A stretch of DNA of 64,000 bases from Streptosporangium nondiastaticum (GTDB taxonomy: Bacteria; Actinomycetota; Actinomycetes; Streptomycetales; Streptomycetaceae). Every line of letters starts with the position of its first letter. Position 1 is the stretch's first letter. Location of the stretch: NCBI RefSeq assembly GCF_003011965.1, contig NZ_PXWG01000001.1, positions 124,001-188,000 on the forward strand, written 5' to 3'. Below, piece after piece: positions 17,064 to 26,362 of the stretch. The notes under the pieces are model-generated. The model saw nothing but the letters and a program-made list of their open reading frames with translations, made no database searches and had not been told where the DNA came from. The translations under genes and the position numbers were made by a program.

Positions 17064-19937
17064 TCAGTCGCTGCCGGGCCCGGAGTTGTTCCGGGCGGGC
17101 TCGACCGGGCGCCACGGCGCGAACGCACTGGCCGAGCGGGGCAGGAAGCTCGCCAGCTCGGGGCAGTGCCGCAACAGGACGCTCGTCATGCCGTTGCGCT
17201 CGATCCAGTCCATGCCGAGGGGCGTGTACACCTCGGGGCGGAAGTCGACGGTGAGGAAGCGGTCGCTCTGCAGCCGTCTGCTGGCCATCACGATGAAGAT
17301 GCGGAAGGCCGTGTCGCTGAAGCCGAAGCCCCGGGGCGGGTTCTCGGCGAAGAGGCCGACCATGGTGTCGACGTCGTCGACGGTGCGGTAGACGTCCTTC
17401 AGCCGTGCGAGGGTCTCCGGCTCGGTGGTCAGCTCCTCGAACCGCTTGATGCGCGGCTTGTGCAGGCCGCTGCGGAAGTCGTTGTAGCGAGGGACGCCGC
17501 GGCGCCGGGTGCGTACCAGATCGACCACGGACAGGTCGATCACCTCACCGTCCCGTTCGAAGGCCTGCAGCGCGCGGGGGAAGTTGTGCAGGGTGATCGC
17601 CCCGGGATTGGCGATCCCGAGTGAGTACAGCGCGTTCGCCAGTCCGGTCTTGCGGATGAGGGGCTCCGCGGCGGCACCCTGTACGGCGTTGAAGTCCAAG
17701 GTGTCGATCCGGTGACCGAACCTGTGGTCGACGATGTCGAAGTCGTCCGGGATCAGCGGGTGCATCCGGTAGACGGTGACGAAGTCCTCGGTGAGGGAGT
17801 AGGGCGCGGCGTGGTGGTCCGGCAGGGTCTTGGGGATGCCGGTGAGGGAGTGCGCCTCGAACATCCAGAGACCCAGCTGGGTGAGCCAGTTCTTCGGAGG
17901 GCCCTGCCAGTTGGTCCGCAAGGAGATGTCGATCGTCTCCGTCGCCAGGATCGCCGGGGTCCATTCCACGGTGTGGATCTTGGCGATGAGGGCGGAGACG
18001 ATGAGGCGCGCCGTGTGGTACACCCGGTTCTGGTCCATGTGCGGGTATTCCCGCCGCAGCGCTTCGCACACGGCGTTGTGCTCGCGCGCGAAGACGGTGT
18101 GCATGGCACTGAGGCCGAGCCACCAGCTCTCCCTGAACCCGGTCAGCGGGATGCCGTCGGGGCCGAGCGGCAGGTGTCCGTCCTCCAGGCGCAGTGCCGC
18201 GCCACCGCCCGGCTCGCGCAGCGACATCGCGGCCTGCTGGTCTCCGCCGTAGACTTCCGAACCGTCCCACCAGTGGGACGCGACGTTGCCGAAGAGAGCC
18301 GGCGGTGCGAGGCCGCCGGGCGGCTGCACACCCTTGTTCTCAGCGAACCGCATGACGTTCTCGGGCGGTCCGCCGGGGGAGTTGCGCCAGGTCATGCCGG
18401 GCGGGAGCGGCACTTCCACGCTCCGCGTGCCGGCGGGGTGGCGCTGGTGGTTGACCCAGTCGTGCACCTGGAACTGGATCCACGCGGCAGCGAGGATGTT
18501 CAGCGACCGGGCGGGGATGAAGGCGTCACGGTGGAGCAGCTGCCTGCTGACGGTGACGGGATTGGGGCTGTCGAACAGGTCGGGGCGGTAGACCGGTGCG
18601 AGGTTGCGGCCGAACGTGGCGCCGACGGCGCCCATCTTCGGAGCGGACAAGTCGTTGTACGTACCGTCGTAGCTGCGCTCCACCCGTAGCCGTTCGTCGA
18701 TGAGCGGAGGCACCGGCTGCGTCTTCGGCGGAGCCTGGTGGACCTCCGTGTCGATCAGGTTCTCGCGGCGCAGGGTCTGGCGGAGCGCGACGAGGTTGAG
18801 CAGACCGAGCCGGGTCGGCAGCCGGTACCAGGGGACGAACCGGTTGAGGGCGCGGAAGCCGGCGCGCAGCGGGACGCCGAGCACGGCGTTGCGACGGGGT
18901 TCCTCGGTGACGAAGCGATGCCCCAGGCGCAGGGCACTGCCGGCCTCGTAGGCGGCTTTGCGGGCCCGGTTGAGGTTGCCCAAGGGCCGGAAGGCCTCGG
19001 TGGTGTTCCACGGGTTGAAGGCGAGCTGCTCGACCCGGGTGGCGGTGGCACGCGCCGGGGAGGCGTCCAGGTCCTGGCGTGGGATGGTCAGCGTCGCCAC
19101 GGGGATCACCGGCGTGGCGGACTCCTTCCACTCGGCCGCGCCGTCCTCGATGGGCGTGAGCCTGCTGTCCACGTAGCGTTGCACGCACAGCTCGAAGACG
19201 ACGTCCGCGGTGCGCAGGCGCTGGGCGAGCTCGTGCCGCAGGTGGTCGGGGTCGGTGCGGGAAGGGGGCGGTGCGGCTGCCGAGGGCGCGTCCGGGTCGG
19301 GGCGGAGCTGATAGCGCACGGGCCCGGCGTCGCCCCAGAGGACGGCTCCACGGCTCCAGTACGTCTCGTGTGCGAGGCTGCGCACGGTGTGCCGGGTTCC
19401 GGCGCGTACGTTGCGGCGCATGCGCCTGGCCGTGGGCCTGCCCACGGCCAGGGGCAGCCTGACGAACAGAGCGAATGCCTTGCGGGGCATCGAGTCGGCC
19501 CCGGCCATGGCCTTCGCGAACGCCACGAACTCGTGTGCGTTGCGGGCGTGGGAGGCCGGGAAACTGGTCATCAGGAGGTCGTGGGACTCGTCCGGCCCGG
19601 TCCGGATCCGCAGCGCCGCCCCTCGCAGATCGGGGGCGTGATCGGGTTGCCGGGCCCCGCTCGCGTTGGACAGCCGGACGGTGACGGGATAATCCGCTCC
19701 GGGCCGTACGAAGCCGGCCCGCAGATCGGCGGGGAGGTCGTCGCGGATCGTCAGCCGGGCGTTCTCGATGCCGAGCGCCGCCTTCGCGTGGAAGGTCCGC
19801 GCGATGCCGGCGGCTCCGCTGCGCTTCTTGACCTTGATCTGCACCCGCATCAGGTCGTGGACGAGCCGCTCGACGAGGATGCGCTCGGCCTCGGGGGACC
19901 CACCGGCGTAGCGTTCGTACTGCCCGGCATCATGCAT
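17064..19937 (-). CDS. catalase-like domain fused to alpha-dioxygenase/cyclooxygenase-type haem dioxygenase
   Basis: The 957-residue product has two haem domains. Residues about 1-340 are catalase-like: distal His50 in RTFHAKAALG, FNPWNTTEAFRPLG and proximal Tyr330 in R326-K-A-A-Y. Residues about 400-957 are an animal-type peroxidase of the alpha-dioxygenase (PIOX)/cyclooxygenase group: distal His492 in QFQVHDWVNH, FAREHNAVCEALRREYP, and Y723-R-M-H726 in FVTVYRMHPLIPDDF. The Tyr three residues before the proximal His is the catalytic tyrosyl radical site of COX and alpha-DOX, so dioxygenation of a fatty-acid-like substrate is plausible. The catalase-like half could then convert the hydroperoxide, as allene oxide synthase does in coral AOS-LOX fusions. 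No signal peptide; same strand as the ferritin-like gene upstream. Confidence 0.88.
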   Translation of the reverse strand: MHDAGQYERYAGGSPEAERILVERLVHDLMRVQIKVKKRSGAAGIARTFHAKAALGIENARLTIRDDLPADLRAGFVRPGADYPVTVRLSNASGARQPDHAPDLRGAALRIRTGPDESHDLLMTSFPASHARNAHEFVAFAKAMAGADSMPRKAFALFVRLPLAVGRPTARRMRRNVRAGTRHTVRSLAHETYWSRGAVLWGDAGPVRYQLRPDPDAPSAAAPPPSRTDPDHLRHELAQRLRTADVVFELCVQRYVDSRLTPIEDGAAEWKESATPVIPVATLTIPRQDLDASPARATATRVEQLAFNPWNTTEAFRPLGNLNRARKAAYEAGSALRLGHRFVTEEPRRNAVLGVPLRAGFRALNRFVPWYRLPTRLGLLNLVALRQTLRRENLIDTEVHQAPPKTQPVPPLIDERLRVERSYDGTYNDLSAPKMGAVGATFGRNLAPVYRPDLFDSPNPVTVSRQLLHRDAFIPARSLNILAAAWIQFQVHDWVNHQRHPAGTRSVEVPLPPGMTWRNSPGGPPENVMRFAENKGVQPPGGLAPPALFGNVASHWWDGSEVYGGDQQAAMSLREPGGGAALRLEDGHLPLGPDGIPLTGFRESWWLGLSAMHTVFAREHNAVCEALRREYPHMDQNRVYHTARLIVSALIAKIHTVEWTPAILATETIDISLRTNWQGPPKNWLTQLGLWMFEAHSLTGIPKTLPDHHAAPYSLTEDFVTVYRMHPLIPDDFDIVDHRFGHRIDTLDFNAVQGAAAEPLIRKTGLANALYSLGIANPGAITLHNFPRALQAFERDGEVIDLSVVDLVRTRRRGVPRYNDFRSGLHKPRIKRFEELTTEPETLARLKDVYRTVDDVDTMVGLFAENPPRGFGFSDTAFRIFIVMASRRLQSDRFLTVDFRPEVYTPLGMDWIERNGMTSVLLRHCPELASFLPRSASAFAPWRPVEPARNNSGPGSD

Positions 19938-20119
19938 CGTTGCTTCTTTCCGAACGTGACGCCCTCGGATGAGGGGGGAGGGGAGAGGCGGTCACGTGTA
20001 TTGATTCTGCACTCCAGTGGTAGCCGATGCCGAGCGTTGCGGGGCAGACGGGTGCATGGGCTCTCGACGCCCGGCGGCTGGGCCGCGAACCGCACTGCCA
20101 CGACAGGCGTGTCCCTCTG

Positions 20120-21202
20120 TCACTCCACGGCCTCGACGTACCGGAATTCCGGACCAAAGGTCCTCCCGCTGCTACCCGGCAGCGGGAACTGCATCAGCTG
20201 CCGCGCCGGATCCTCCAGCTGGAGCATCTCCCCGACGGCTTTGTTCAGCAATTGTGCCGGTGTCGGCGTGCTTGACTGATCCGCCTGCCAGGCCTTTTCG
20301 AGGAACCGAAGCATGGAGCTGTAGTGCTGATTGAAGGAGTCGAGGGGCACACGCACCTCACTGGAGACGGGAACCCCTCCCTGCTCCCAGCCGCCGCTGG
20401 GGACAGTTCCCATGCGGGAGGTCCGTGGCATGGGAATGTCGGCGCCCTGGAAGTCGAAGCGCTGTGGGTCACTCGACACCTGGATCAGTTTTTTGCCGTG
20501 GAAAATCTCCCGGAAGGAGTAGAAGTGGGCCAGCTCCCCGGGCTGTCCCGGGAAGGGGTTGTCCGGTGACGCGGCAGTTCCTTCGCCCTGTTCCTTGATG
20601 ATGGTGATGGCGGCCTCTACGTCTGCCAGTGATGTGAGTGCGACGACGTCGTTCCCCTTGCCGTGGGACGACATGTTCCTGGTGATCTGCTTGGTTCCCT
20701 TGATGAGCTGCGGCTGCTTCCGGAATGCTTCAAGGATTTGCGTGTAGAAGGCCCCGATAGATGTGTGGACTTCCGCATCCTCGACGACAGGGTCGTCGGG
20801 CCTCTCGATCTGGGAGTACATGTCGAGCGCCTCCTTGCTCAGTCCGGTGAGGGAAACGCAGAGCTCAGGCCGTACGCCGCCGGGCAGTGCTCCGGGGTAC
20901 TTCGGCACCAGCGCCGCGTCGGCGAGCCGGGGGGTGCCGCCGATGGTGGTGAGCATGTTGCAGACCAGGCCCATGTGGGACATCTCGTCGAAGATGATTT
21001 CCCTGATCGTTTCGGAGACTTCGCCGTCACGGTCCGGATCCTCGATCGACCAGAGACCGCACAAGTAAGGGGGGAGCGTCGCCAGCTCCAGCAGGACTGC
21101 CTGCTGCAATGCGTCTTTGAGCCACGCCTCGTCGTGTTCCTCGGCGGGCATCCGCATCAGTTCGACGATCATGTTGCTTCGATAGTTGAGGACTGTAGAC
21201 AT
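20120..21202 (-). CDS. VioB-type ferritin-like domain protein (first copy)
   Basis: ATG at 21202 gives 360 residues, MSTVLNYRSNMIVELMRMPA. The four-helix ferritin-like core contains LELATLPPYLCGLWS, a diiron-type ExxH (IFDEMSHMGLVCNML), ITIIKEQGEG (ExxE-like) and HFYSFREIFHGK. This domain is also found in VioB/RebD-type iminophenyl-pyruvate dimer synthases, where it sits in larger proteins. As a stand-alone protein it is often uncharacterised. It may couple or oxidise amino-acid-derived imines, which would suit the LodA-type oxidase in the same island, or simply be a diiron oxidase. The preceding AT-poor 541-bp gap holds the divergent promoters with the DyP gene. Confidence 0.82.
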   Translation of the reverse strand: MSTVLNYRSNMIVELMRMPAEEHDEAWLKDALQQAVLLELATLPPYLCGLWSIEDPDRDGEVSETIREIIFDEMSHMGLVCNMLTTIGGTPRLADAALVPKYPGALPGGVRPELCVSLTGLSKEALDMYSQIERPDDPVVEDAEVHTSIGAFYTQILEAFRKQPQLIKGTKQITRNMSSHGKGNDVVALTSLADVEAAITIIKEQGEGTAASPDNPFPGQPGELAHFYSFREIFHGKKLIQVSSDPQRFDFQGADIPMPRTSRMGTVPSGGWEQGGVPVSSEVRVPLDSFNQHYSSMLRFLEKAWQADQSSTPTPAQLLNKAVGEMLQLEDPARQLMQFPLPGSSGRTFGPEFRYVEAVE

Positions 21203-21743
21203 GGCGCTCTCCTTCTCGCATGCGGGAATCCTGATGCATTGTGAAACACGGCGCGTGCGCCTCACCGGAGGCGGAGACCGGGCCGGCGGATTTCATTCAT
21301 ATGGTCGGCGTGGGTTGCGATGCGCCGGAGCGGTGCTCGGGAAGGGGGTTCCTGTAGTCCGGTGAGAGTTCCCGTGGTGGCCGCCATTGCTGTCACCTGT
21401 TTGGCCGAGGTTCGTCGGAGCGCGAACCGATGCGAATGGATCGGCGAGCGTTGTGGGTGCCGCCGCACAGCGGGAAACAGGCCTCGTGCCCAGGTGAACG
21501 CAATCCGGCAGCCGGGAGTAACCGAGTACGTGATGGCTGCAGCGCAATGGCCAAGTCGCGCATCACCAAAGAATCCACCAGGCTGTACGTCGGGTCCTGC
21601 ATCGCCCATGACGACCTACCGCTGCCTCCGACTGATCCGGATCGGACGGCCCCGTCCACGGTGAGGGCTCCTGTTCCGGCACCGGCCACCCTGCAGGCCG
21701 GCCCGGAAGACGTCACATTTCAGGCTCGATGAAAGGGGCCGGC
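21203..21743. other. intergenic divergent promoter region
   Basis: 541 bp separate the divergent ferritin-like and DyP genes. A 61-codon plus-strand ORF (about 21547-21732, starting MAKSRITKESTRLYVGSC) overlaps the first two codons region before the DyP start. Its codon use is weak and it has no clear ribosome-binding site, so I do not call it. The space probably holds both promoters. No dyad stood out. Confidence 0.35.
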
Positions 21744-23153
21744 ATGCCCGTAGATCTCCAGAACCCCCTGTCGTTCAAGAACGCCACCGGTGATGCCGAC
21801 ACGATGCTGCAGAATCTGCAGGCCAACATCCTGAAGGGCCATGTACGCGAGCATCTTCACATCCTGCTGCTGCAGTTCGGCCAGGGCACGGAAGGCACTG
21901 CGGAGGCACGGGCGTTCCTGACCGGGCTGGCCCCGCTGGTGAAGTCGGCCAAGACGCATCTTCAGGAAGTGAAGGCCTTCAAGGAGAACGGGCCGAACGA
22001 CGCGTCGGACGTGCCCTATGTCGGTGTGGGGCTGACGTTCGCGGGCTACGGCCGGCTGGAACTGGCCGACCGGGCCCCCTCCGACGAAGCCTTCAAGAGG
22101 GGGATGCAGGACGACGCGACCCGGCAAAAGCTCGGAGACCCGGAGGTCGCGCAGTGGGAAGCCGGCTTTCAGGAAGCGATCCATGCCGTCGTCCTGGTCG
22201 GCGGCGCCGAAGCCGGCACGGTGACCACCAAGCTCCAGGAGGTCGAGGGCCTGCTGACGGGCTCGATCCGTGTGCTCGGCAGGGAGGAGGGCCGCGGCAT
22301 GCACAACGCGAACCATGACGGGATCGAGCACTTCGGCTATGTCGACGGCCGCAGCCAGCCGCTGTTCCTCACCGAGGACCTGGAGGAAGAGCGTCGCCGT
22401 ACCGACGGAATCTCCGTATGGAACCCGGCCCAGCCACTGGAACGCGTACTGGTCGCGGATCCGGCCGCCCCCGACCCCGCGACGGACTTCGGCAGCTACT
22501 TCGTGCTGCGCAAGCTGGAGCAGAACGTCCGGGCGTTCAGGCAGGCCGAGGAAGCCCTCGCCGATGCGCTGAAGCTTGAGAACGACGACCGCGAGCGAGC
22601 CGGTGCGATGCTCGTCGGCCGCTTCAAGGACGGTACTCCGCTCACCCTGCAGGCCACGCCCGGAGCACACGGCCCGGTGATGAACAACTTCACCTACGAC
22701 AGCGACAAAGACGCCCACAAGTGTCCGTACCAGGCACACATCCGTAAAACCAACCCGCGCGGGTCCGGCGGCTTCGGGCAGCCGCCGGAGGCCGAACGGC
22801 GCCACTTGATGGCGCGGCGCGGGCAGACCTACGGCGAGCGGACCGAAGGCGACCTTCCCGAGACCGGTGTCGGCCTGCTGTTCATGGCATTCAACTCCGA
22901 CCTGAACAAACAGTTCGAGTTCACGCAGCACACCTGGGCCAACAACCCCGGCTTCCCGCAGCCCGAAAAACAAGATGATCCGGACCCCGGCCTCGACCAG
23001 GTCATCGGGCAGGGCGACCGCCCCCCGGCGACCTGGCCGAAGGTGTGGGGCGAGGAGGAGGGCCAGGAAGTCCCCGCCATGGCGCAGGCCGTGACCATGA
23101 AGGGCGGCGAGTACTTCTTCATGCCCTCCCTCCCCTTCCTGCGCGGTCTGTGA
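21744..23153 (+). CDS. DyP-type peroxidase (first copy)
   Basis: ATG at 21744, 9 bp after GAAAGGGG; an ATG at 21729 in frame is less well placed. The 469-residue product has the DyP signature G-x-x-D-G as FGYVDGRSQP (Asp201 is the distal acid), the haem-ligand block YQAHIRKTNPRG (His332) and FEFTQHTWANNPGFP near the C-terminus. The ending KGGEYFFMPSLPFLRGL is typical of the longer class. There is no Tat signal and no encapsulin gene nearby, so it is probably a cytosolic peroxidase using H2O2 or hydroperoxides, which LodA- and alpha-DOX-type enzymes next door could supply. It converges with the second ferritin-like gene. Confidence 0.92.
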   Translation: MPVDLQNPLSFKNATGDADTMLQNLQANILKGHVREHLHILLLQFGQGTEGTAEARAFLTGLAPLVKSAKTHLQEVKAFKENGPNDASDVPYVGVGLTFAGYGRLELADRAPSDEAFKRGMQDDATRQKLGDPEVAQWEAGFQEAIHAVVLVGGAEAGTVTTKLQEVEGLLTGSIRVLGREEGRGMHNANHDGIEHFGYVDGRSQPLFLTEDLEEERRRTDGISVWNPAQPLERVLVADPAAPDPATDFGSYFVLRKLEQNVRAFRQAEEALADALKLENDDRERAGAMLVGRFKDGTPLTLQATPGAHGPVMNNFTYDSDKDAHKCPYQAHIRKTNPRGSGGFGQPPEAERRHLMARRGQTYGERTEGDLPETGVGLLFMAFNSDLNKQFEFTQHTWANNPGFPQPEKQDDPDPGLDQVIGQGDRPPATWPKVWGEEEGQEVPAMAQAVTMKGGEYFFMPSLPFLRGL

Positions 23154-23228
23154 CCGCCGCGCACCACCATCACGAGAGGCGGCCCGCAAGGCCGGCGCAG
23201 GTGGCAATCGCGTGCCGGCTGCGTCCGC

Positions 23229-24422
23229 TCAGGCGAACGTCTCGCCGGTGGCAGGGGTGAGGGCGGACAGGTCGACGGGCTCGCCGGTTTCGAAGCCGGC
23301 CAGGGCGATGTCGGTGTCGACCGCTTGCGCGGCGGCGTCGAATTGGGGCCGGCCGAGCTCGAAGGTGGGGCTGGCGAAGACGCCGAGCGCCGCCAGCGCC
23401 GGATCGGGGTGGGGGTTGTGGTGGAGCTGTCCGGCCCGGTCGCGCAGCTCCAGCATGGTGGGCACCGCCAGCGCCATGACGCGGGGCTTGCCGTTGAACG
23501 CACGGTCCAAGCAGGTGAGCAGGGCCGCGTACCGGGAGTTGAACTCCACGGCCCGGGCGTAAACGTCACTGGTCGAGGCGAACCGCTCGTAGTCGGCGAC
23601 CTTCGAGTCGCCGTGGATGGGACGGGTGTCCTCCCAGCTGACGTCGATCAGGGGTCCGCTGGGCAGGTCCTTGGGCCGGTCGTGCGGGCCGTAGCTACGG
23701 CCTGTGCAGATCTCGTTGAAGCGGAAGTAGTGGGCGAGCGTCCGTTCCTCCTTGAAGATCAGATCGTTGCTGTCCCAGATGGTGTCGCTCACCCCCTCGC
23801 CCTGCTCGCTGATCACCCGCAGCGCCAGGAGCGCGGACTTGGTGTCGTGGACGGCGAAGACCTCGCCACCGGAGTTGTAGAAGTCGTCCGGGCCCACCTG
23901 TAGGTGCTCGCGGCCCGGAGGGAAGACCGCGCGCTCGCCCTCCCTGTCCACGATCTGCAGCACGCCCTGCCGCAGGGCGTCGTAGAACTGCCCGATGGAG
24001 GTCCAACCGGAGCCCTCCTGCGGCGGGGGTGTCATCGAGCGGGGTTGCTCGATGCGCAGGAACGTCCTCAGCGCCTCGGGGGAGAAGTGCTGCAGTGGCA
24101 CCGGAGGCAGGTCGTCGCTGCTGAAGGGGAGCTTGGCCGGGTACTTCCCCACGAACTCGGCGCGGCCCACCCGGGGACGGCCGCCGACCGCGTTGAGCAG
24201 GTTGGCGGCCAGCGTCATGTGCAGCATCTCCTCCATCAGGACGCTGCGGATGGCGAAGTAGGCGGTGCGGTTGGTGCCGGGGCGGATGGTGTACATCCCG
24301 GTCATGTAGACGGGGATGGTCAGGTGCTCGACCTCCATCGCGGCCTGGAGGAAGGTGCGCAGTTCGCCGAGGTTCCGCGGGACGTGGAAGCCCTTCTCGT
24401 GCAGTTCGGTCGCGGTGATCAC
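23229..24422 (-). CDS. VioB-type ferritin-like domain protein (second copy)
   Basis: A 397-residue product starting at GTG 24422, which overlaps the stop of the GMC gene (GTGA), so coupled translation is expected. Ferritin-like core: AAMEVEHLTIPVYMTGMYTI, AIRSVLMEEMLHMTLAANLL (ExxH), VISEQGEGVSDTI and LAHYFRFNEICTGRSYGP. These are the same landmarks as in the first copy, but overall identity is low by eye, so the two are paralogues of different subfamilies. The C-terminal 120 residues include PRVMALAVPTMLELRDRAGQ. As the last gene of a dehydrogenase operon it may act on the product of the GMC enzyme or serve as a diiron partner. Confidence 0.82.
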   Translation of the reverse strand: MITATELHEKGFHVPRNLGELRTFLQAAMEVEHLTIPVYMTGMYTIRPGTNRTAYFAIRSVLMEEMLHMTLAANLLNAVGGRPRVGRAEFVGKYPAKLPFSSDDLPPVPLQHFSPEALRTFLRIEQPRSMTPPPQEGSGWTSIGQFYDALRQGVLQIVDREGERAVFPPGREHLQVGPDDFYNSGGEVFAVHDTKSALLALRVISEQGEGVSDTIWDSNDLIFKEERTLAHYFRFNEICTGRSYGPHDRPKDLPSGPLIDVSWEDTRPIHGDSKVADYERFASTSDVYARAVEFNSRYAALLTCLDRAFNGKPRVMALAVPTMLELRDRAGQLHHNPHPDPALAALGVFASPTFELGRPQFDAAAQAVDTDIALAGFETGEPVDLSALTPATGETFA

Positions 24423-26362
24423 GCCGTCGCCTCCGTCGTGTCGGGGGTGCGGATCACGACGGGCCGGCGGGCGGTGGCCAGGGAGTCGTGGATCCGTTCG
24501 GCGCTGCGCAAGGCCAGCGCCATCATGGTGAGCGTGGGGTTGCTGGTGCCGACGGACGCCATGCTGCCGCAGCCCACGGCGTAGAGGTTGTCGAACTCGT
24601 GGGTCTTCTGGTCCGCGTCGACCACCGAGGTCGCCGGGTCGCTGCCCATGATGTGGGTGCCGGCCCCGTGGCCCGCCCCGCTGTAGGCCAGGTCCGTACC
24701 CTTGTGGACGAAGTGCCCCAGCGGGGGGACACCGTCCCGTGGAGCGTGGTTGGTGAAGTCGTCCGCTCCCATACGGCGGAAGATCTCCCCGGCCACCGCC
24801 CGGGCGGCCAGTGCGCCATCGCGTACGTGCTCGCTGAGGTCATAGGTGATGACGGGGCGCGGGTTGCCCATGGCGTCGCGGTGGCGCCCATCGAGGGTGA
24901 CACGGTTGCCGGGGTCGGCCGGCTGCTCCACGGCGAGCTGCAACTGCAACTGGCGGCCGACGCTGGAACCCAGCAGCCGGCGCAGCTCCGGGCCGAAGAC
25001 ACCGTCCGGCCGCACTTCGCCGTGCTCGTCGCCGCCGATGCCCAAGGCGGTGGCGACGTTGCTCATCGGCGCCCCGGTGGCCCAGCCCCAGCCCCAGTTG
25101 CCGATCTCGATGCGGAAGGGAGCCCGGCGGCGGCGCCCTTCGCCGAAGCGGAAGACCTCCCAGCCGGAGGTGTGCCCCGGCCCCCGGAACGGCCCGACCG
25201 GTCCCTTGCTCTCCGCACCGAGGGCCCAGCTGAGCACGGTGGGGTGGTCCATGAGGTTCCGGCCCACCTGGCCGCTTCCGTTGGCCAGCTCCGAGAAGAG
25301 CAGCAGCCGGGCGTTCTCGATGGCGTGGGCGGCGAGCACCACCACGTCGGCCTCGACGACGTACGAGCGGCTGACGGGCGAGGCCGGGTCGGTGTACGTG
25401 CGGTACTCCACCCCGGACACGCTGCGCTCACCCGACCTGCGCACCCGGGTGACCACACAGCGGTTCGCCACGGTGACGGAGCGCGGGAAGGCCGCCTGGA
25501 TGCGCAAGGGCAGGGACTTCGCCTGCACAGGGCAGATCGGTACGCAGCTGGCGTTGCCCACGCAACGCTCGCCGAAGTTCGGCAGGCCGACCGCGCCCCG
25601 GACCCGGAAGGGGGGATCGGTACGGTAGCGGGGGTTGGGCGTGGAGTTGCGGGCCTGCGGCAGGCCGTAGAGGGTCAGCGTGTAGTCCCGCTCGGCCACC
25701 GGATCGGTGATGACCTCCCCCTCCACCGCCTCTTTGCAGTACCGGTCGATGTAGCTGCGCGGGATCTCCTGCATCGGGTACTCGTAGCGGGAGTCGTGGA
25801 CGACGCCGAGGTCGTACTGCTCCTGCCCGTGCCCGGCGGCGCCCAGAAGCCGTTCGGCCTCGGCGTACCAGGGCTGGAGCTCCGCGGCGCCGATGGGCCA
25901 GTCGCGTCCGTACCCGTAGCGCGTGCGAGTCTCGAAGTCCTCGTCCCGCATGCGGGGGACGGCACCCAGCCAGTGCATGGCGGTACCCCCCAGAGCGCGC
26001 AGGTAGTCGGTGCCGTACGGCAGCGGTCCGTTCTGGACGAAGTAGCCGCCCGCGGTGAACTCGGGCTCTCCGGGCCGGGGGTTGCGCACCGGTGCGAGAT
26101 CCAGGACGTTGGGCGAGGGTGCTGCGGCGTTGGGCCGGTAGGCGGAGTTGGGCACTTTCGCGACGGCGGAGCGGAAGGTGGACAGGGTGTCCAGGAACCC
26201 GGGCCAAGTGTCGGTGTCGCCGTTTCCGGCCTCCAGGACGAGGACCTGCCAGCCCTTGTCGCCCAGCCGCTGGGCGAGCGCGCTGCCGGCCCAGCCGGCG
26301 CCGACGATGACGATGTCGTAGCGGCGCCGGGCCGCGGCGTCGGCAGTGACGTGCTCCGTCAT
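24419..26362 (-). CDS. GMC-family FAD dehydrogenase (gluconate/glucose dehydrogenase-like catalytic subunit)
   Basis: ATG at 26362 gives 647 residues. The FAD fold is RYDIVIVGAGWAGSALAQRL with LVLEAG. The block RCVGNASCVPICPVQAKSLP is typical of the gluconate 2-dehydrogenase/FAD-GDH branch. The C-terminus has AGHGAGTHIMGSDPATSVVD and SNPTLTMMALALRSAERI, carrying the His and Asn pair of GMC active sites. It should oxidise an alcohol or sugar. Its start overlaps the small-subunit gene (ATGA-type) and its stop overlaps the ferritin-like gene, so the three form an operon. No cytochrome c subunit is present, so the electron acceptor is unknown. No signal peptide on this subunit, as usual for the family. 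Confidence 0.9.
   Translation of the reverse strand: MTEHVTADAAARRRYDIVIVGAGWAGSALAQRLGDKGWQVLVLEAGNGDTDTWPGFLDTLSTFRSAVAKVPNSAYRPNAAAPSPNVLDLAPVRNPRPGEPEFTAGGYFVQNGPLPYGTDYLRALGGTAMHWLGAVPRMRDEDFETRTRYGYGRDWPIGAAELQPWYAEAERLLGAAGHGQEQYDLGVVHDSRYEYPMQEIPRSYIDRYCKEAVEGEVITDPVAERDYTLTLYGLPQARNSTPNPRYRTDPPFRVRGAVGLPNFGERCVGNASCVPICPVQAKSLPLRIQAAFPRSVTVANRCVVTRVRRSGERSVSGVEYRTYTDPASPVSRSYVVEADVVVLAAHAIENARLLLFSELANGSGQVGRNLMDHPTVLSWALGAESKGPVGPFRGPGHTSGWEVFRFGEGRRRRAPFRIEIGNWGWGWATGAPMSNVATALGIGGDEHGEVRPDGVFGPELRRLLGSSVGRQLQLQLAVEQPADPGNRVTLDGRHRDAMGNPRPVITYDLSEHVRDGALAARAVAGEIFRRMGADDFTNHAPRDGVPPLGHFVHKGTDLAYSGAGHGAGTHIMGSDPATSVVDADQKTHEFDNLYAVGCGSMASVGTSNPTLTMMALALRSAERIHDSLATARRPVVIRTPDTTEATA

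Noticed and set aside
21547..21732. A 61-codon ORF just before the DyP gene
   Set aside because: No ribosome-binding site, weak codon bias, and it overlaps the likely promoter region; not enough to call a gene.
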